Assembly (NCBI GenBank): GCA_041617155.1
Contig: JBFJPL010000092.1
Coordinates: 1-15,706 of the forward strand
DNA from: CAMYKD01 sp041617155
GTDB taxonomy: Bacteria; Pseudomonadota; Alphaproteobacteria; Kiloniellales; JAKSDN01
Direction: 5' to 3'
DNA length: 15,706 nt
Shown here: one piece after another, positions 1-7,712 of the stretch
Layout: each line of letters begins with the position of its first letter
How positions within the stretch are numbered: position 1 is the stretch's first letter
Notes under the pieces: model-generated
What the model was told of the DNA's origin: nothing
Database searches by the model: none
What the model saw: only the letters and a program-made list of their open reading frames with translations
Program-made: the position numbers and the translations under genes

Positions 1-682
1 GCAGCCGGAAGAAGGTGTTGATCTCCTTTTCCAAGGCCAGGGTCGAGACCAATGCCCGGTCCGGGTCCTGATTCTCGACTTGACCGAGCAGCTCGCCGGC
101 CCGGTCGTTGTCCGGCTCGCGGTCGAGCGTGAAGCGCAAGTTGTTGGCGATGTAATCGTGCCCCGGATAGACCAGGGTCTGGTCCGGCAGTTCGGCGAGC
201 TGTCCGGCGAAGGTCTCGTAGAGCTCATTGGGATGGCCGCCGTTGTGGCAGTTGCCGGCGCCGGCATTGAACAGCGTGTCGCCGCAAAACAAGGCAGGCT
301 GGTCGGTGTGCGACAGCAGACAGATGTGGCACATGGTGTGACCGGGCGTATCCAGCACCTCCAGTTCCACGGTGCGGCCGACCTGCAGCACATGGCCGGC
401 GGCCAGACCCCGGTCCATCCCCGGAATCTTGTCCCTGGCGTCGCGGTGGGCCAGCAGCCTGGCCCCGGTCGCCTCGACCATCGCCTGGTTGCCCCCGGTG
501 TGATCGCCGTGCTCGTGGGTGTTGAGGATTTGCGTGATGGTCCAGCCTTCGTCGCGCGCCTTGGCCAGGCACTTCTCGTGGTCGAGCGGGTCGATCGCCA
601 TGGCCTCGCCGCTCTCCGGACAGACGATCAGGTAGTTGAAGTTGCGGTAGGCGTTGGCGGTCCAGATCTGTTCGACGATCAC
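1..682 (-). CDS. Glyoxalase II-like metallo-beta-lactamase-fold hydrolase (3' end outside window)
   Basis: MBL-fold metal-dependent hydrolase of the hydroxyacylglutathione hydrolase type, probably cytoplasmic and acting on glutathione or other thioesters. Counting from a GTG start at 680–682, the metal site reads THEHGDH (His56, His58, Asp60, His61), with further ligands His115 (TPGH), Asp135 (CGDT) and His175 (YPGHD); this is the complete binuclear set of glyoxalase II. The family's usual glycine-rich GCGR segment is replaced by NAGAGNCHNGGHP, so it belongs to a GloB-like subgroup rather than classical GloB and its substrate is uncertain. The GTG start is chosen because a good ribosome binding site, AAGGAG, lies about 6 bases upstream and the protein aligns from its first residues (IVEQIWTAN). 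About 227 codons are present and the frame is still open at base 1; family members are usually near 250 residues, so only a short C-terminal piece is missing. It is transcribed away from the TPR gene. Confidence 0.88.
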   Translation of the reverse strand, partial: MIVEQIWTANAYRNFNYLIVCPESGEAMAIDPLDHEKCLAKARDEGWTITQILNTHEHGDHTGGNQAMVEATGARLLAHRDARDKIPGMDRGLAAGHVLQVGRTVELEVLDTPGHTMCHICLLSHTDQPALFCGDTLFNAGAGNCHNGGHPNELYETFAGQLAELPDQTLVYPGHDYIANNLRFTLDREPDNDRAGELLGQVENQDPDRALVSTLALEKEINTFFRL

Positions 683-691
683 GCTCTTCTC

Positions 692-727
692 CTTCGCGTT
701 CGGGCAGCTTGCTAGTCTAACGCGAAG
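692..727 (-). promoter_or_regulatory. Perfect 9-bp inverted repeat in the leader of the glyoxalase II-like gene
   Basis: CTTCGCGTT at 692–700 and AACGCGAAG at 719–727 are exact inverted copies separated by 18 bases. On the minus strand the downstream arm runs into the AAGGAG ribosome binding site of the hydrolase gene. It could therefore act as an operator dyad or as an RNA hairpin covering part of that site. The dyad is seen directly; the role is inferred. Confidence 0.45.
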
Positions 728-863
728 CAGCGGCCACGCCAGCGAATTACCGATCCGGGGCCGACAGAGTTAGCAATTTCTTAGCGGGAACGGGGCACCT
801 TCGATGTCCTGCGGGACGGCCCCGTCACGGCCATTCGCTTCACCGAATTAACTCTCCAGCCCC

Positions 864-3488
864 ATGACCGCCAACACCAAGGCCAAGCAGGCCGCCGAAC
901 ACCTCAAGACCGGCGTTTCACTCAGCCAGGCGTCGCGCTTCGAGGAAGCCGAGCAATCGTTTCGCAAGGCGGTCGAACTGGAGCCGCAAGACGAATGGGC
1001 TTGGGCCATGCTGGGCCGGGTTCTACACGAAAATCTGGCGCGCTTCGAGCAGGCCAACCACGCCTACCGCAAGGCACTGCAGATCGATCCCAATTTCGAC
1101 TGGGTGCGCAACCAGCTGGATCAGATGCTCAACGACGACTCCGGATTCGACGACGATCCCGACAGCTTCGTCTGGTACGCCGAGGACGATCACGAAGACG
1201 ACGACAACCTGGAGGACGAGTGGACCTGGCTCAAGCTGGGCCAGCTCCGACGCGATACGCTGGCGCGCTACGACGAGGCCGAACAAGCCTACCGCAAGGC
1301 GATCGAACTCAATTCCACCAACCCGCGGACCTGGGCCCAGCTCGGCCAGCTGCTCGACGAAGACCTGGGGCGCGCCGACGAGGCCGAGGAAGCCTACCGG
1401 ACGGCCCTCGACCTCGATCCCGACTACCCCTGGGTCTGGGCCCAACTCGGCCTGCTCCTGCACGACAAGCTGGAGCGCTTCGAGGAGGCCGCCGAGGCTT
1501 TTCACAAGGCGACGGAACTGGATCCCGAGTACCACTGGGCCTGGGGCCAGCTCGGCCGCCTGCTGCATGACAAGCTGAAGCGCTTCGACGAGGCCGAAAG
1601 CGCCTATCGCAAGGCGATTCAACTGCGGCCGCAGAACGACTGGGCCTGGGCGCTGCTGGCCCAATTGTTGCACGAAGAGTTGCAACGCCCGGCCGAGGCC
1701 GAGCAGGCCTACCAACGCACCATCGAGCTGAAGCCCGATGACCCCTGGCCCCTGGCCCACCTAGGCCTGCTGCTGCATGACAAGCTGGAGCGCTATGACG
1801 AGGCCGAACGAGCCTACCGGCGGGCGCTCGAGCTCGACCCGGCCTATAGCTGGGCCTGGGCGCAGCTGGGCCAACTGCTGCACGAAAATTTGGACCGCCC
1901 GGAGCAAGCCGAACAGGCCTATCGCCAGGCCATCGAGCATCGACCGAACTACCCTTGGGCCTGGGCCCAACTCGGCCTGCTGCTGCACGAGCGCCTCGAC
2001 CGCTTCGACGAGGCGGAACGGGCCTACCGCCAGGTTCTTGCCCTCAATCCCCACCACAGGTGGACCTGGGCCCGCCTCGGCGCGCTTCTGCACGACAAGC
2101 TCGGGCACCACGGCGAGGCGGAGCGGGCCTATCGCCGGGCGCTCCGACTCGACCCCAGGCACGCCTGGACCTGGGGCCAGCTCGGCCAGCTTCTGCACGA
2201 AAACCTGGACCGCCCCGACGAGGCGGAACAGGCCTATCGCAAGGCTATCGAACTCAACCCGGACTACGACTGGGCTTGGGCCCACCTTGGGCAAGTGCTG
2301 CATGAAAGGCTGGCGCGCTTCGACGAGGCCGAGACCGCCTATCGGCGCGCCATCGCATTGGATCCGGACTACGTCTGGGCCTGGGGTCAGCTCGGCTCGC
2401 TGCTTTACCACAAACAGGACCGCATCGAGGAGGCGGAGCAGGCATTCCGCAAAGCCGTCGCCCTGGAACAGGGCTATCTCTGGGCCTGGAACGAGCTTGG
2501 CCGCCTGCTGCAGCATGAGCTGCGCCGCCTGGACGAGGCGGAACTGGCCTATCGCAAAGCGCTCGGTCCGAACCGTGACTACCGATGGGCCTGGGCCAAC
2601 TTGGGCAGTCTGCTGCAGAACATGTGGGATCGCCGGGAGGAAGCCGAACAGGCTTACCGGCGCGCCCTGGAACTCGAGCCCGACGACAAGTGGACCTGGG
2701 CGCACCTCGGCGACCTGCTGCACCGGCAGGCGGGCCGTCAGGCCGAGGCGGAAGGCGCCTATCGCAAAGCGATCGAGCTGGACCCGGACTATGCCTGGGC
2801 CTGGAGCAAATTGGGCAAGGCGCTCCATGCGCAGGCGGGGCGCCGCGAGGAAGCCGAGCAGGCCTATCGGCAGGCCCTGGCGCTCGAAGCGGACGACGAC
2901 TGGACCTGGGCCGAGCTGGCCAGTCTGCTGGGACGTCATCTGGACCGCGCGCCGGAGGCGGAGAAGCTACTTCTGAAGCGCTTGAAGGCCACGGCGGCCG
3001 ACGTCTATATCCTGCCCAAACTGCTGGACCTCTACCTGCGGCGCGAGGCCGAGCCGGCGGCCGCTCTCGCCAAGGTGACTCGGCTGGCCAAGCAAACCGA
3101 TTCGACCGTGCTCGGTCTCAACAACCTGGCCTGGGCGATCCATGCGGCGCAGGTGCCGGAGGGTTACGGCTTCGCGGAGTCCCTGGCGCGCCAAGCCCTG
3201 ACCCGCGAGCCGGACAGCCATCATGCCCATCACACGCTGGCGCTGTTGCTGGCCGATCAAGGCAAGTGGGACGAAGCGCTAGGCCTCTGCCCCGCCATGC
3301 TCGGCGCCTTGGCGGCCTATCGGCTGGAGCCCGGCGATCTCGGCGAATTTCTGCTGGCCGCCGCCAAATCCGGCCACGGCGACGCTGTACTGCGCCTGGT
3401 CGAACAATCGAGCGTATCGCAAAGCCTCAAACCGTTGCTGGACGAGGTCAAGGCGGCGAGTCAACAAGCGAAGCGTTCCGAGGGCTGA
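864..3488 (+). CDS. Giant TPR protein built of 35-residue Trp-rich repeats
   Basis: 874-residue protein, almost wholly tetratricopeptide repeats, with no signal peptide or membrane segment, so probably a cytoplasmic protein-interaction scaffold; partners unknown. An N-terminal TPR (about residues 11–44) is followed by a repeat at 45–79, a partial one near 80–89, and an acidic linker at about 90–119 rich in Asp and Glu. Then come 17 back-to-back repeats (about 120–714) of the form WxWxxLGxLLHxxLxRxDEA plus ExAYRxAIELDPDY. The period is 35 residues rather than the canonical 34, and most repeats open with Trp-x-Trp. The remaining 160 residues hold more divergent TPR-like helices (GLNNLAWAIHAA, HHTLALLLADQGKWDEA). 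ATG 864 is the only convincing start, but no Shine-Dalgarno sequence precedes it. The gene stands alone. TPR membership is certain; any cellular role would be a guess. Confidence 0.9.
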   Translation: MTANTKAKQAAEHLKTGVSLSQASRFEEAEQSFRKAVELEPQDEWAWAMLGRVLHENLARFEQANHAYRKALQIDPNFDWVRNQLDQMLNDDSGFDDDPDSFVWYAEDDHEDDDNLEDEWTWLKLGQLRRDTLARYDEAEQAYRKAIELNSTNPRTWAQLGQLLDEDLGRADEAEEAYRTALDLDPDYPWVWAQLGLLLHDKLERFEEAAEAFHKATELDPEYHWAWGQLGRLLHDKLKRFDEAESAYRKAIQLRPQNDWAWALLAQLLHEELQRPAEAEQAYQRTIELKPDDPWPLAHLGLLLHDKLERYDEAERAYRRALELDPAYSWAWAQLGQLLHENLDRPEQAEQAYRQAIEHRPNYPWAWAQLGLLLHERLDRFDEAERAYRQVLALNPHHRWTWARLGALLHDKLGHHGEAERAYRRALRLDPRHAWTWGQLGQLLHENLDRPDEAEQAYRKAIELNPDYDWAWAHLGQVLHERLARFDEAETAYRRAIALDPDYVWAWGQLGSLLYHKQDRIEEAEQAFRKAVALEQGYLWAWNELGRLLQHELRRLDEAELAYRKALGPNRDYRWAWANLGSLLQNMWDRREEAEQAYRRALELEPDDKWTWAHLGDLLHRQAGRQAEAEGAYRKAIELDPDYAWAWSKLGKALHAQAGRREEAEQAYRQALALEADDDWTWAELASLLGRHLDRAPEAEKLLLKRLKATAADVYILPKLLDLYLRREAEPAAALAKVTRLAKQTDSTVLGLNNLAWAIHAAQVPEGYGFAESLARQALTREPDSHHAHHTLALLLADQGKWDEALGLCPAMLGALAAYRLEPGDLGEFLLAAAKSGHGDAVLRLVEQSSVSQSLKPLLDEVKAASQQAKRSEG
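1221..3005 (+). repeat. 105-bp in-frame tandem repeat (17 diverged copies) encoding the TPR array
   Basis: The coding sequence repeats with a period of 105 bases, or 35 codons. Each unit starts at a tgg-ncc-tgg-type Trp-x-Trp codon group and ends with a gac-cc(g)-gac-tac-like block. Copies are diverged but keep length almost perfectly, with no indel visible between about residues 120 and 714. The same period also keeps antisense frames open, which explains the long repetitive open frames on the minus strand here. Confidence 0.85.
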
Positions 3489-3854
3489 TAGCAAAGGTCA
3501 TTTTCATCAAGGCTTGTAATTCGAGCCTGTGCGCGGCGTTCTTTTGCTCTAGCTGTCTTTGCTGGGCGTTTGTATCGCGCGACTATTCATCAAGTTGCCT
3601 AGGCCCAATCGGGCGCAAATTTGCGGTTCTCATAGAAGCATATAGATTGTTCTTATGGCCGTATCACAACACCTTAAAATTATCGGGTGATTTCCTTCGA
3701 TAAATACGTCTATGAAACAAAAATAAACTGAAGGAAAGCCCTGTGACACGGCTGTGATCTTTTCGTGGCACACCTCGAATATTGTTGTTTGCCGGGGTTT
3801 GCCCACCAATCATTGAGTCATCGGGGGCGTGGAGTCGAACTGGAGCCTTTGCAA
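3489..3854. other. Non-coding gap, lower in GC than the flanking genes
   Basis: 366 bases without a credible gene, visibly less GC-rich than the rest of the window, especially 3640–3730. It holds a perfect 12-bp palindrome CGCAAATTTGCG at 3614–3625, a nearby GCCC-N4-GGGC dyad (3603–3614), a 6-bp dyad TTATCG/CGATAA (3680–3703), and a weak hairpin AGGCT/AGCCT (3510–3528) just after the TPR stop. None is followed by a T-run, so no terminator is called for the TPR gene. The promoter of the small lipoprotein must lie here, but no clear -35/-10 pair stands out. Confidence 0.5.
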
Positions 3855-4028
3855 ATGACCAAACTGTCACGATGGGCGCCGCTTGCCGGCGCCGCTTTCG
3901 CACTCTCCCTCGGCTTGGCCGCCTGTGACGAAGGCGGGCCGGAACAACAGAGCAGCAACACCATGTCCGAGCAATCGGGCGACGCTGCGGCGACCACCGA
4001 AACCGAGATGGAGAAGCAGACCGAATAG
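3855..4028 (+). CDS. Small lipoprotein, 57 residues
   Basis: A short secreted protein with a lipoprotein signal peptide: a basic start (MTKLSRW), a hydrophobic stretch, and a lipobox LAAC with Cys24 as the lipidated residue. The mature part is only 34 residues, hydrophilic, rich in Glu, Gln, Ser and Thr, with no fold I recognise. Asp at position +2 after the Cys is the inner-membrane retention signal in E. coli; whether that holds in this organism is unknown. ATG 3855 is preferred over the in-frame upstream start at 3765 because GGAG lies 9 bases before it and the signal peptide begins there; the upstream extension would bury the signal sequence. A strong terminator follows, so it is probably its own transcription unit. 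It resembles the many tiny entericidin-like or uncharacterised proteobacterial lipoproteins, but I cannot assign a family. Confidence 0.72.
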   Translation: MTKLSRWAPLAGAAFALSLGLAACDEGGPEQQSSNTMSEQSGDAAATTETEMEKQTE

Positions 4029-4342
4029 CCCGGCCGGCAGCCGTCGTCAGGCGAATTGATCGCCAGCGAGCGCCATAGATCCGTTATCGCACGCCCAAGG
4101 CCCCCGCGATTTCCCTTTCGACGGGATATTGCGGGGGCCTTTCACGTCGCCCCGCAGGGCATTGAACCGGCGCGATAATCCACTGCCCTAGCCCCACAAC
4201 GACGTGAAGATTCAAACGAAACCATGTGAAATTGACTTGACCGGACCGCTTTCCGTTTCCAGGTCATGGGAAGCGGGAATGCAATAACAGAGGGGCGAAG
4301 CCGTGAAGACGAAAGGAGCAACTTTGAACTGAGGGAAGCGGC
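4029..4342. other. Intergenic region between lipoprotein and prkA
   Basis: 314 bases containing the terminator at 4097–4143 and then the promoter and leader of prkA. The leader has the imperfect dyad CCGCTTTCC (4246–4254) / GGGAAGCGG (4268–4276). The sequence GGGAAGCGG recurs at 4333–4341 across the prkA ribosome binding site. No clear sigma-factor box can be assigned. A possible 9-codon upstream frame (4303–4332) is described under findings. Confidence 0.5.
4097..4143 (+). terminator. Intrinsic terminator after the small lipoprotein gene
   Basis: An 11-bp perfect GC-rich stem, AAGGCCCCCGC (4097–4107) pairing with GCGGGGGCCTT (4131–4141), closes a 23-base loop that itself has a small TCCC/GGGA pairing. 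Only a short T stretch follows. It lies about 70 bases after the lipoprotein stop codon and well before prkA, so it should separate the two units. Confidence 0.72.
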
Positions 4343-6274
4343 ATGGAAAACACCAACAGTCAGTTCGCAGACCTGATCGCCAAGGATCGCGAAGCACAGG
4401 AAGGCGAGCGATGGCGAGGGACGTTCCTCGAATATTTGCAACGGATTAAGCAGGATCCGGCGCTTTGCAAACTGTCTCACGCACGGCTCTACGACATGGT
4501 CATCGGCGAAGGTTCGGAGAACCTCACCCAGGGCGATGACTCCCGTATCAAGCGGCTGTTCGGCGACGAGCCGCTAAAGGTCTACGATTTCTTCAAGGAA
4601 GAGTTCTTCGGCATCGAGCGGCCGATCTCGCAGATCGTGCGTTATCTCCACGCGGCCGCTCTCAAGGGCGAGGAGCACCGCCAGGTTCTCTACCTTCTCG
4701 GACCGGTCGGGGCCGGCAAGTCATCGCTGATAGAGGCCCTGAGACGTGGCCTCGAGCGAAGCGAGCCCATGTTCGCCATCGAAGGCTGTCCGATGCACGA
4801 GGAGCCGCTGCATCTGATTCCGCGCCATCTGCGCCGCGAATTCGAGAAGATGCTCGACGTGACCGTAGAGGGCGATCTTTGCCCGGTCTGCCGCTTCCGG
4901 CTGGAGGCGGATTTCGGCGGCCGCTATGAGGAAGTCCCGGTCGCGGCCGTCACCTTTTCCAAACAGGCGCGTCGTGGCCTGGCGATCGTGCCGCCGGTCG
5001 ATCCCAACAACCAGGACACCTCGGTGCTGATCGGGTCGGAAGATATCTCGAAGCTCGACCGCTTTTCCGAGGGCGATCCCCGCGTGCTCGAACTGAACGG
5101 AGCCTTCAACGTCGGCAATCGCGGCATGATTGAGTTCATCGAAGTCTTCAAGAACGAGGTCGAGTACCTCCATACGATCATCACGGCGACCCAAGAGAAA
5201 TTCATCCCGGCCCCGGGCCGACACGGCACCGTTTACGTCGATACCGTCATCGTGGCCCACTCCAACGAAGCCGAATGGCAGAAGTTCAAGGCCGATCCGA
5301 CCAACGAGGCCATTCTCGACCGTATCGTCACGGTCAAGGTGCCCTACAACCTGCGCCTCGACGAAGAGGTCAAGATCTATCGCAAGCTCTTGGCCGCTTC
5401 GGGGTTCCGGTCTCACGTCTCGCCACATACCCTCGAAGTAACCGCGATGTTCGCCGTCCTCTCGCGCCTGGCACCGTCTGCCACATGTGACCTCATGACC
5501 AAGCTCAAGCTCTACAACGGCGAAGAGGTGGTCGAGAAAGGCACTGCCAAGCGCGTCGACCTCAACGAACTGCGCGCCGAGGTCAAATCGGAGGGCATGA
5601 CCGGTATCTCGCCGCGTTTCGCCATGAAGGCGATCGACAATGCTCTGACCGAGAGCCCGGACGGTGTCACGCCGATCCATGTGCGCGAGGCCCTGATCAA
5701 CATGGTCAAGGAAGCGGATTTCCCCGACAGCGTGCACAAGCGCTACCTGGAATTCCTACAGGACACGATCCACAAGGCCTACCTGGAGATCCTCGAAAGG
5801 GAGATCACCAAGGCTTTCGTCTATGCCTATGAGGAACAGGCCGAATCGCTGTTCCATAACTACCTCGACCACGCCGAAGCCTACGTCAACAAGACGATCG
5901 TCAAGGACCGCAATACGCGCGAAGAGCTCCAACCCGACGAGGCCTTCCTCAAGTCGATCGAGGAGCATATCGCGATCATCGGTCCCGAAGCCGAAGGCTT
6001 CCGCCAGGAGGTGATCGCGTATCTGTGGGCGGCCGGCCGGCGCGGCGAAACCATCGCCTATGCCAGCTACGAACCGCTCAAGGAAGCGATCGAGAAGAAG
6101 CTGACCCACTCGGTGCGCGACATCAGCCGCATCATCACCAAAGCGCGGACCCGCGACGAGGAGCAGAGCGAAAAGTACGAAGCCCTGGTCAAGAACCTGT
6201 TGGACAAGGGCTACAACGACTATTCGGCGGACGTGGTGCTGAAGTACGCCGCCAACAACCTTTGGAAGGACTAG
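4343..6274 (+). CDS. prkA: PrkA-family serine protein kinase (YeaG-like)
   Basis: Cytoplasmic AAA+-type serine/threonine protein kinase of the PrkA family, 643 residues against 644 for E. coli YeaG. A Walker A loop GPVGAGKS is at residues 120–127, and the N-terminal family signature around FFKEEFFGIERPISQIVRYL (83–102) is present. So are the Cys pair CPVC (180–183), the conserved FNVGNRGMIEFIEVFKNE (255–272) and the C-terminal PrkA domain. Start ATG 4343 has GAGGGAAG just upstream. It heads the conserved trio prkA–DUF444–spoVR, known in enterobacteria as yeaG–yeaH–ycgB and induced by starvation, stationary phase and nitrogen stress; in Bacillus, PrkA and SpoVR affect sporulation. The substrates are poorly defined. 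Nothing looks truncated. Confidence 0.96.
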   Translation: MENTNSQFADLIAKDREAQEGERWRGTFLEYLQRIKQDPALCKLSHARLYDMVIGEGSENLTQGDDSRIKRLFGDEPLKVYDFFKEEFFGIERPISQIVRYLHAAALKGEEHRQVLYLLGPVGAGKSSLIEALRRGLERSEPMFAIEGCPMHEEPLHLIPRHLRREFEKMLDVTVEGDLCPVCRFRLEADFGGRYEEVPVAAVTFSKQARRGLAIVPPVDPNNQDTSVLIGSEDISKLDRFSEGDPRVLELNGAFNVGNRGMIEFIEVFKNEVEYLHTIITATQEKFIPAPGRHGTVYVDTVIVAHSNEAEWQKFKADPTNEAILDRIVTVKVPYNLRLDEEVKIYRKLLAASGFRSHVSPHTLEVTAMFAVLSRLAPSATCDLMTKLKLYNGEEVVEKGTAKRVDLNELRAEVKSEGMTGISPRFAMKAIDNALTESPDGVTPIHVREALINMVKEADFPDSVHKRYLEFLQDTIHKAYLEILEREITKAFVYAYEEQAESLFHNYLDHAEAYVNKTIVKDRNTREELQPDEAFLKSIEEHIAIIGPEAEGFRQEVIAYLWAAGRRGETIAYASYEPLKEAIEKKLTHSVRDISRIITKARTRDEEQSEKYEALVKNLLDKGYNDYSADVVLKYAANNLWKD

Positions 6275-6323
6275 CGGTTCGATGCTGACCTATGAGTCGC
6301 AAGGCTCTCGACATCGCCTGACC

Positions 6324-6402
6324 CTGTCATGCCCGGGCTTGACCCGGGCATCCAGGGTTGCCGGCCGGCGCTGGATTACCGAGTCAAGCCCGGCAATGAC
6401 AG
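6324..6402. repeat. Intergenic palindromic repeat (32-nt arms, 15-nt spacer)
   Basis: Two 32-nt arms, 6324–6355 and 6371–6402, are inverted copies with 27 of 32 positions matching. Each arm holds an internal dyad; the left reads GCCCGGG-CTTGA-CCCGGGC. The motif family (tgtcatgcccgggcttgac…) is very common between genes in Alphaproteobacteria, where its chance translation gives MPGLDPGI-type spurious proteins. It lies between prkA and the DUF444 gene and could form a large hairpin in the mRNA, influencing relative expression or stability of the two parts. Confidence 0.82.
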
Positions 6403-6513
6403 TTGCGGGCGACCGAGCGTCAGAGTCAAACCCCTAGGACGAGCAGCCAGAACGGAAAACGGTAAATTAGGGCAGGCCGCCGCCAACACAGTAAAGGGCC
6501 GACGCAAGCAGCC

Positions 6514-7704
6514 ATGACGACCGTCTTTCGGCCATATTCCGGCGCAGACGCGCTGCGATCCGACCGCAGTGCCGGCGACCGCTTGAGACACCGGCAAAAG
6601 GTCCGCGAGGCGATCCGCGCCAACGTCGCCGACATCGTCGCCGAGGAAGCGATCCTGACTAAAACGCCCGACCGCGTGGTCAAGGTGCCGATCCGAGGTA
6701 TCAAGGAATACCGCTTCGTCTATGGCGAGAACACACCGCAGGTCGCGGCTAGCGAAAAGGGCGAGGTCGAGGAAGGTCAGGTGGTCGGCAGTGTGGCGGA
6801 GAAGAAGGCCGGCACTTTCGGGGCCGGCGACCGGCCCGGGCTGGACTACTACGAGACCGAGATCACCATCGAAGAGCTGGTCGACCTGATGTTCGAAGAT
6901 CTCCAGCTACCGGAACTCGAGCGGCGGAAGCTGCGCGAGTCCCTGGTCGTTCACGGCAGCCGGCGGCAAGGCTACCGGCGGGTCGGCGTCAGGGTCCAGC
7001 TCGACAAGAAGCGCACGGCACGCTCGCGCATCCGGCGAATGGTCGCCACCGGGCGGCCCGAAACGTCGGCGCCTGACGAGCCAAGGCGCACGCCGTTCCA
7101 CCGCGAGGACATGCGCTACCGGCGCCGGGTGCCCGACGTCCAGGCCGAATCGAATGCCGTGGTGATCTGCATCATGGACACCTCGGGGTCCATGGACGCC
7201 ATGAAGAAGTACCTCGCCCGCAGCTTTTTCTTCCTGCTCTATCAGTTCGTGCGAACCCGCTACCGCAAGGTCGACCTCGCCTTTGTCGCCCACCACGCCC
7301 TGGCCCGCGAGGTCAGCGAGGAAGAGTTCTTCCACAAGGCCGAATCGGGCGGCACGATCATCTCCTCGGGCTACGAGAAGGCGCTCGAGATCATCCGCGA
7401 CCGCTACCACCCCTCGCTCTGGAATGTCTACGCCTTCCACTGCTCGGACGGCGAAAATTACGGCGGCGACAACCCCGACGCACGCCACGCGGCGGCCCAG
7501 CTCTGCGAGCTGTGCAACCTTTTCGGCTACGGCGAAATCAAGCCGCCGGGGTCGTACTACGGCGACAGCTCGATGCTGGATGTGTTCGAGGATCTCGAGG
7601 CGGACAACTTCCACGCCTTCGAGTTGACGCGCAAGGAGGACATCTGGCCGCGCTTCAAGGCACTCTTGTCGCATGAGCGGGGCAGCACGGACGACGCGGC
7701 CTAG
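6514..7704 (+). CDS. DUF444 / YeaH-YhbH family protein with VWA-like domain
   Basis: 396-residue cytoplasmic protein of the DUF444 family (E. coli YeaH, 427 residues; Bacillus YhbH). The N-terminal family signature is present (DRSAGDRLRHRQKVREAI, about 17–34), followed by a variable basic and acidic segment. A von Willebrand A-like domain carries a MIDAS motif DTSGSM at 222–227, embedded in VVICIMDTSGSMDAMKKYL, and the later FHCSDGENYGGDNPDA block is conserved in the family. The role is unknown, but it is genetically linked to PrkA and SpoVR and is thought to act with them in stress adaptation. The start is ATG 6514; no convincing Shine-Dalgarno sequence lies before it and there is no better in-frame start. 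The 239-bp gap from prkA carries a palindromic repeat, so it may be co-transcribed or have its own promoter. The next gene starts 8 bases after its stop. Confidence 0.93.
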   Translation: MTTVFRPYSGADALRSDRSAGDRLRHRQKVREAIRANVADIVAEEAILTKTPDRVVKVPIRGIKEYRFVYGENTPQVAASEKGEVEEGQVVGSVAEKKAGTFGAGDRPGLDYYETEITIEELVDLMFEDLQLPELERRKLRESLVVHGSRRQGYRRVGVRVQLDKKRTARSRIRRMVATGRPETSAPDEPRRTPFHREDMRYRRRVPDVQAESNAVVICIMDTSGSMDAMKKYLARSFFFLLYQFVRTRYRKVDLAFVAHHALAREVSEEEFFHKAESGGTIISSGYEKALEIIRDRYHPSLWNVYAFHCSDGENYGGDNPDARHAAAQLCELCNLFGYGEIKPPGSYYGDSSMLDVFEDLEADNFHAFELTRKEDIWPRFKALLSHERGSTDDAA

Positions 7705-7712
7705 GAACCGTG

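Noticed and set aside
1023..2939. Long repetitive open frames on the minus strand across the TPR gene (1023–1760 and 1761–2939)
   Set aside because: They are in one antisense frame kept open by the 105-bp period and GC-rich codon bias; products are low-complexity (repeated GLFRLVEA/ELGPGP) and the sense frame is a clear TPR protein.
3763..3785. Sigma-54-like TGGCAC upstream of the lipoprotein gene
   Set aside because: The -12 element (TTGCA-like) is missing at the required spacing.
3765..3854. Upstream extension of the small lipoprotein
   Set aside because: It would add 30 residues before a complete signal peptide, and the ribosome site fits ATG 3855.
6329..6517. Small frame beginning MPGLDPGI
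   Set aside because: Translation of the 6324–6402 palindromic repeat, a known source of spurious gene calls.
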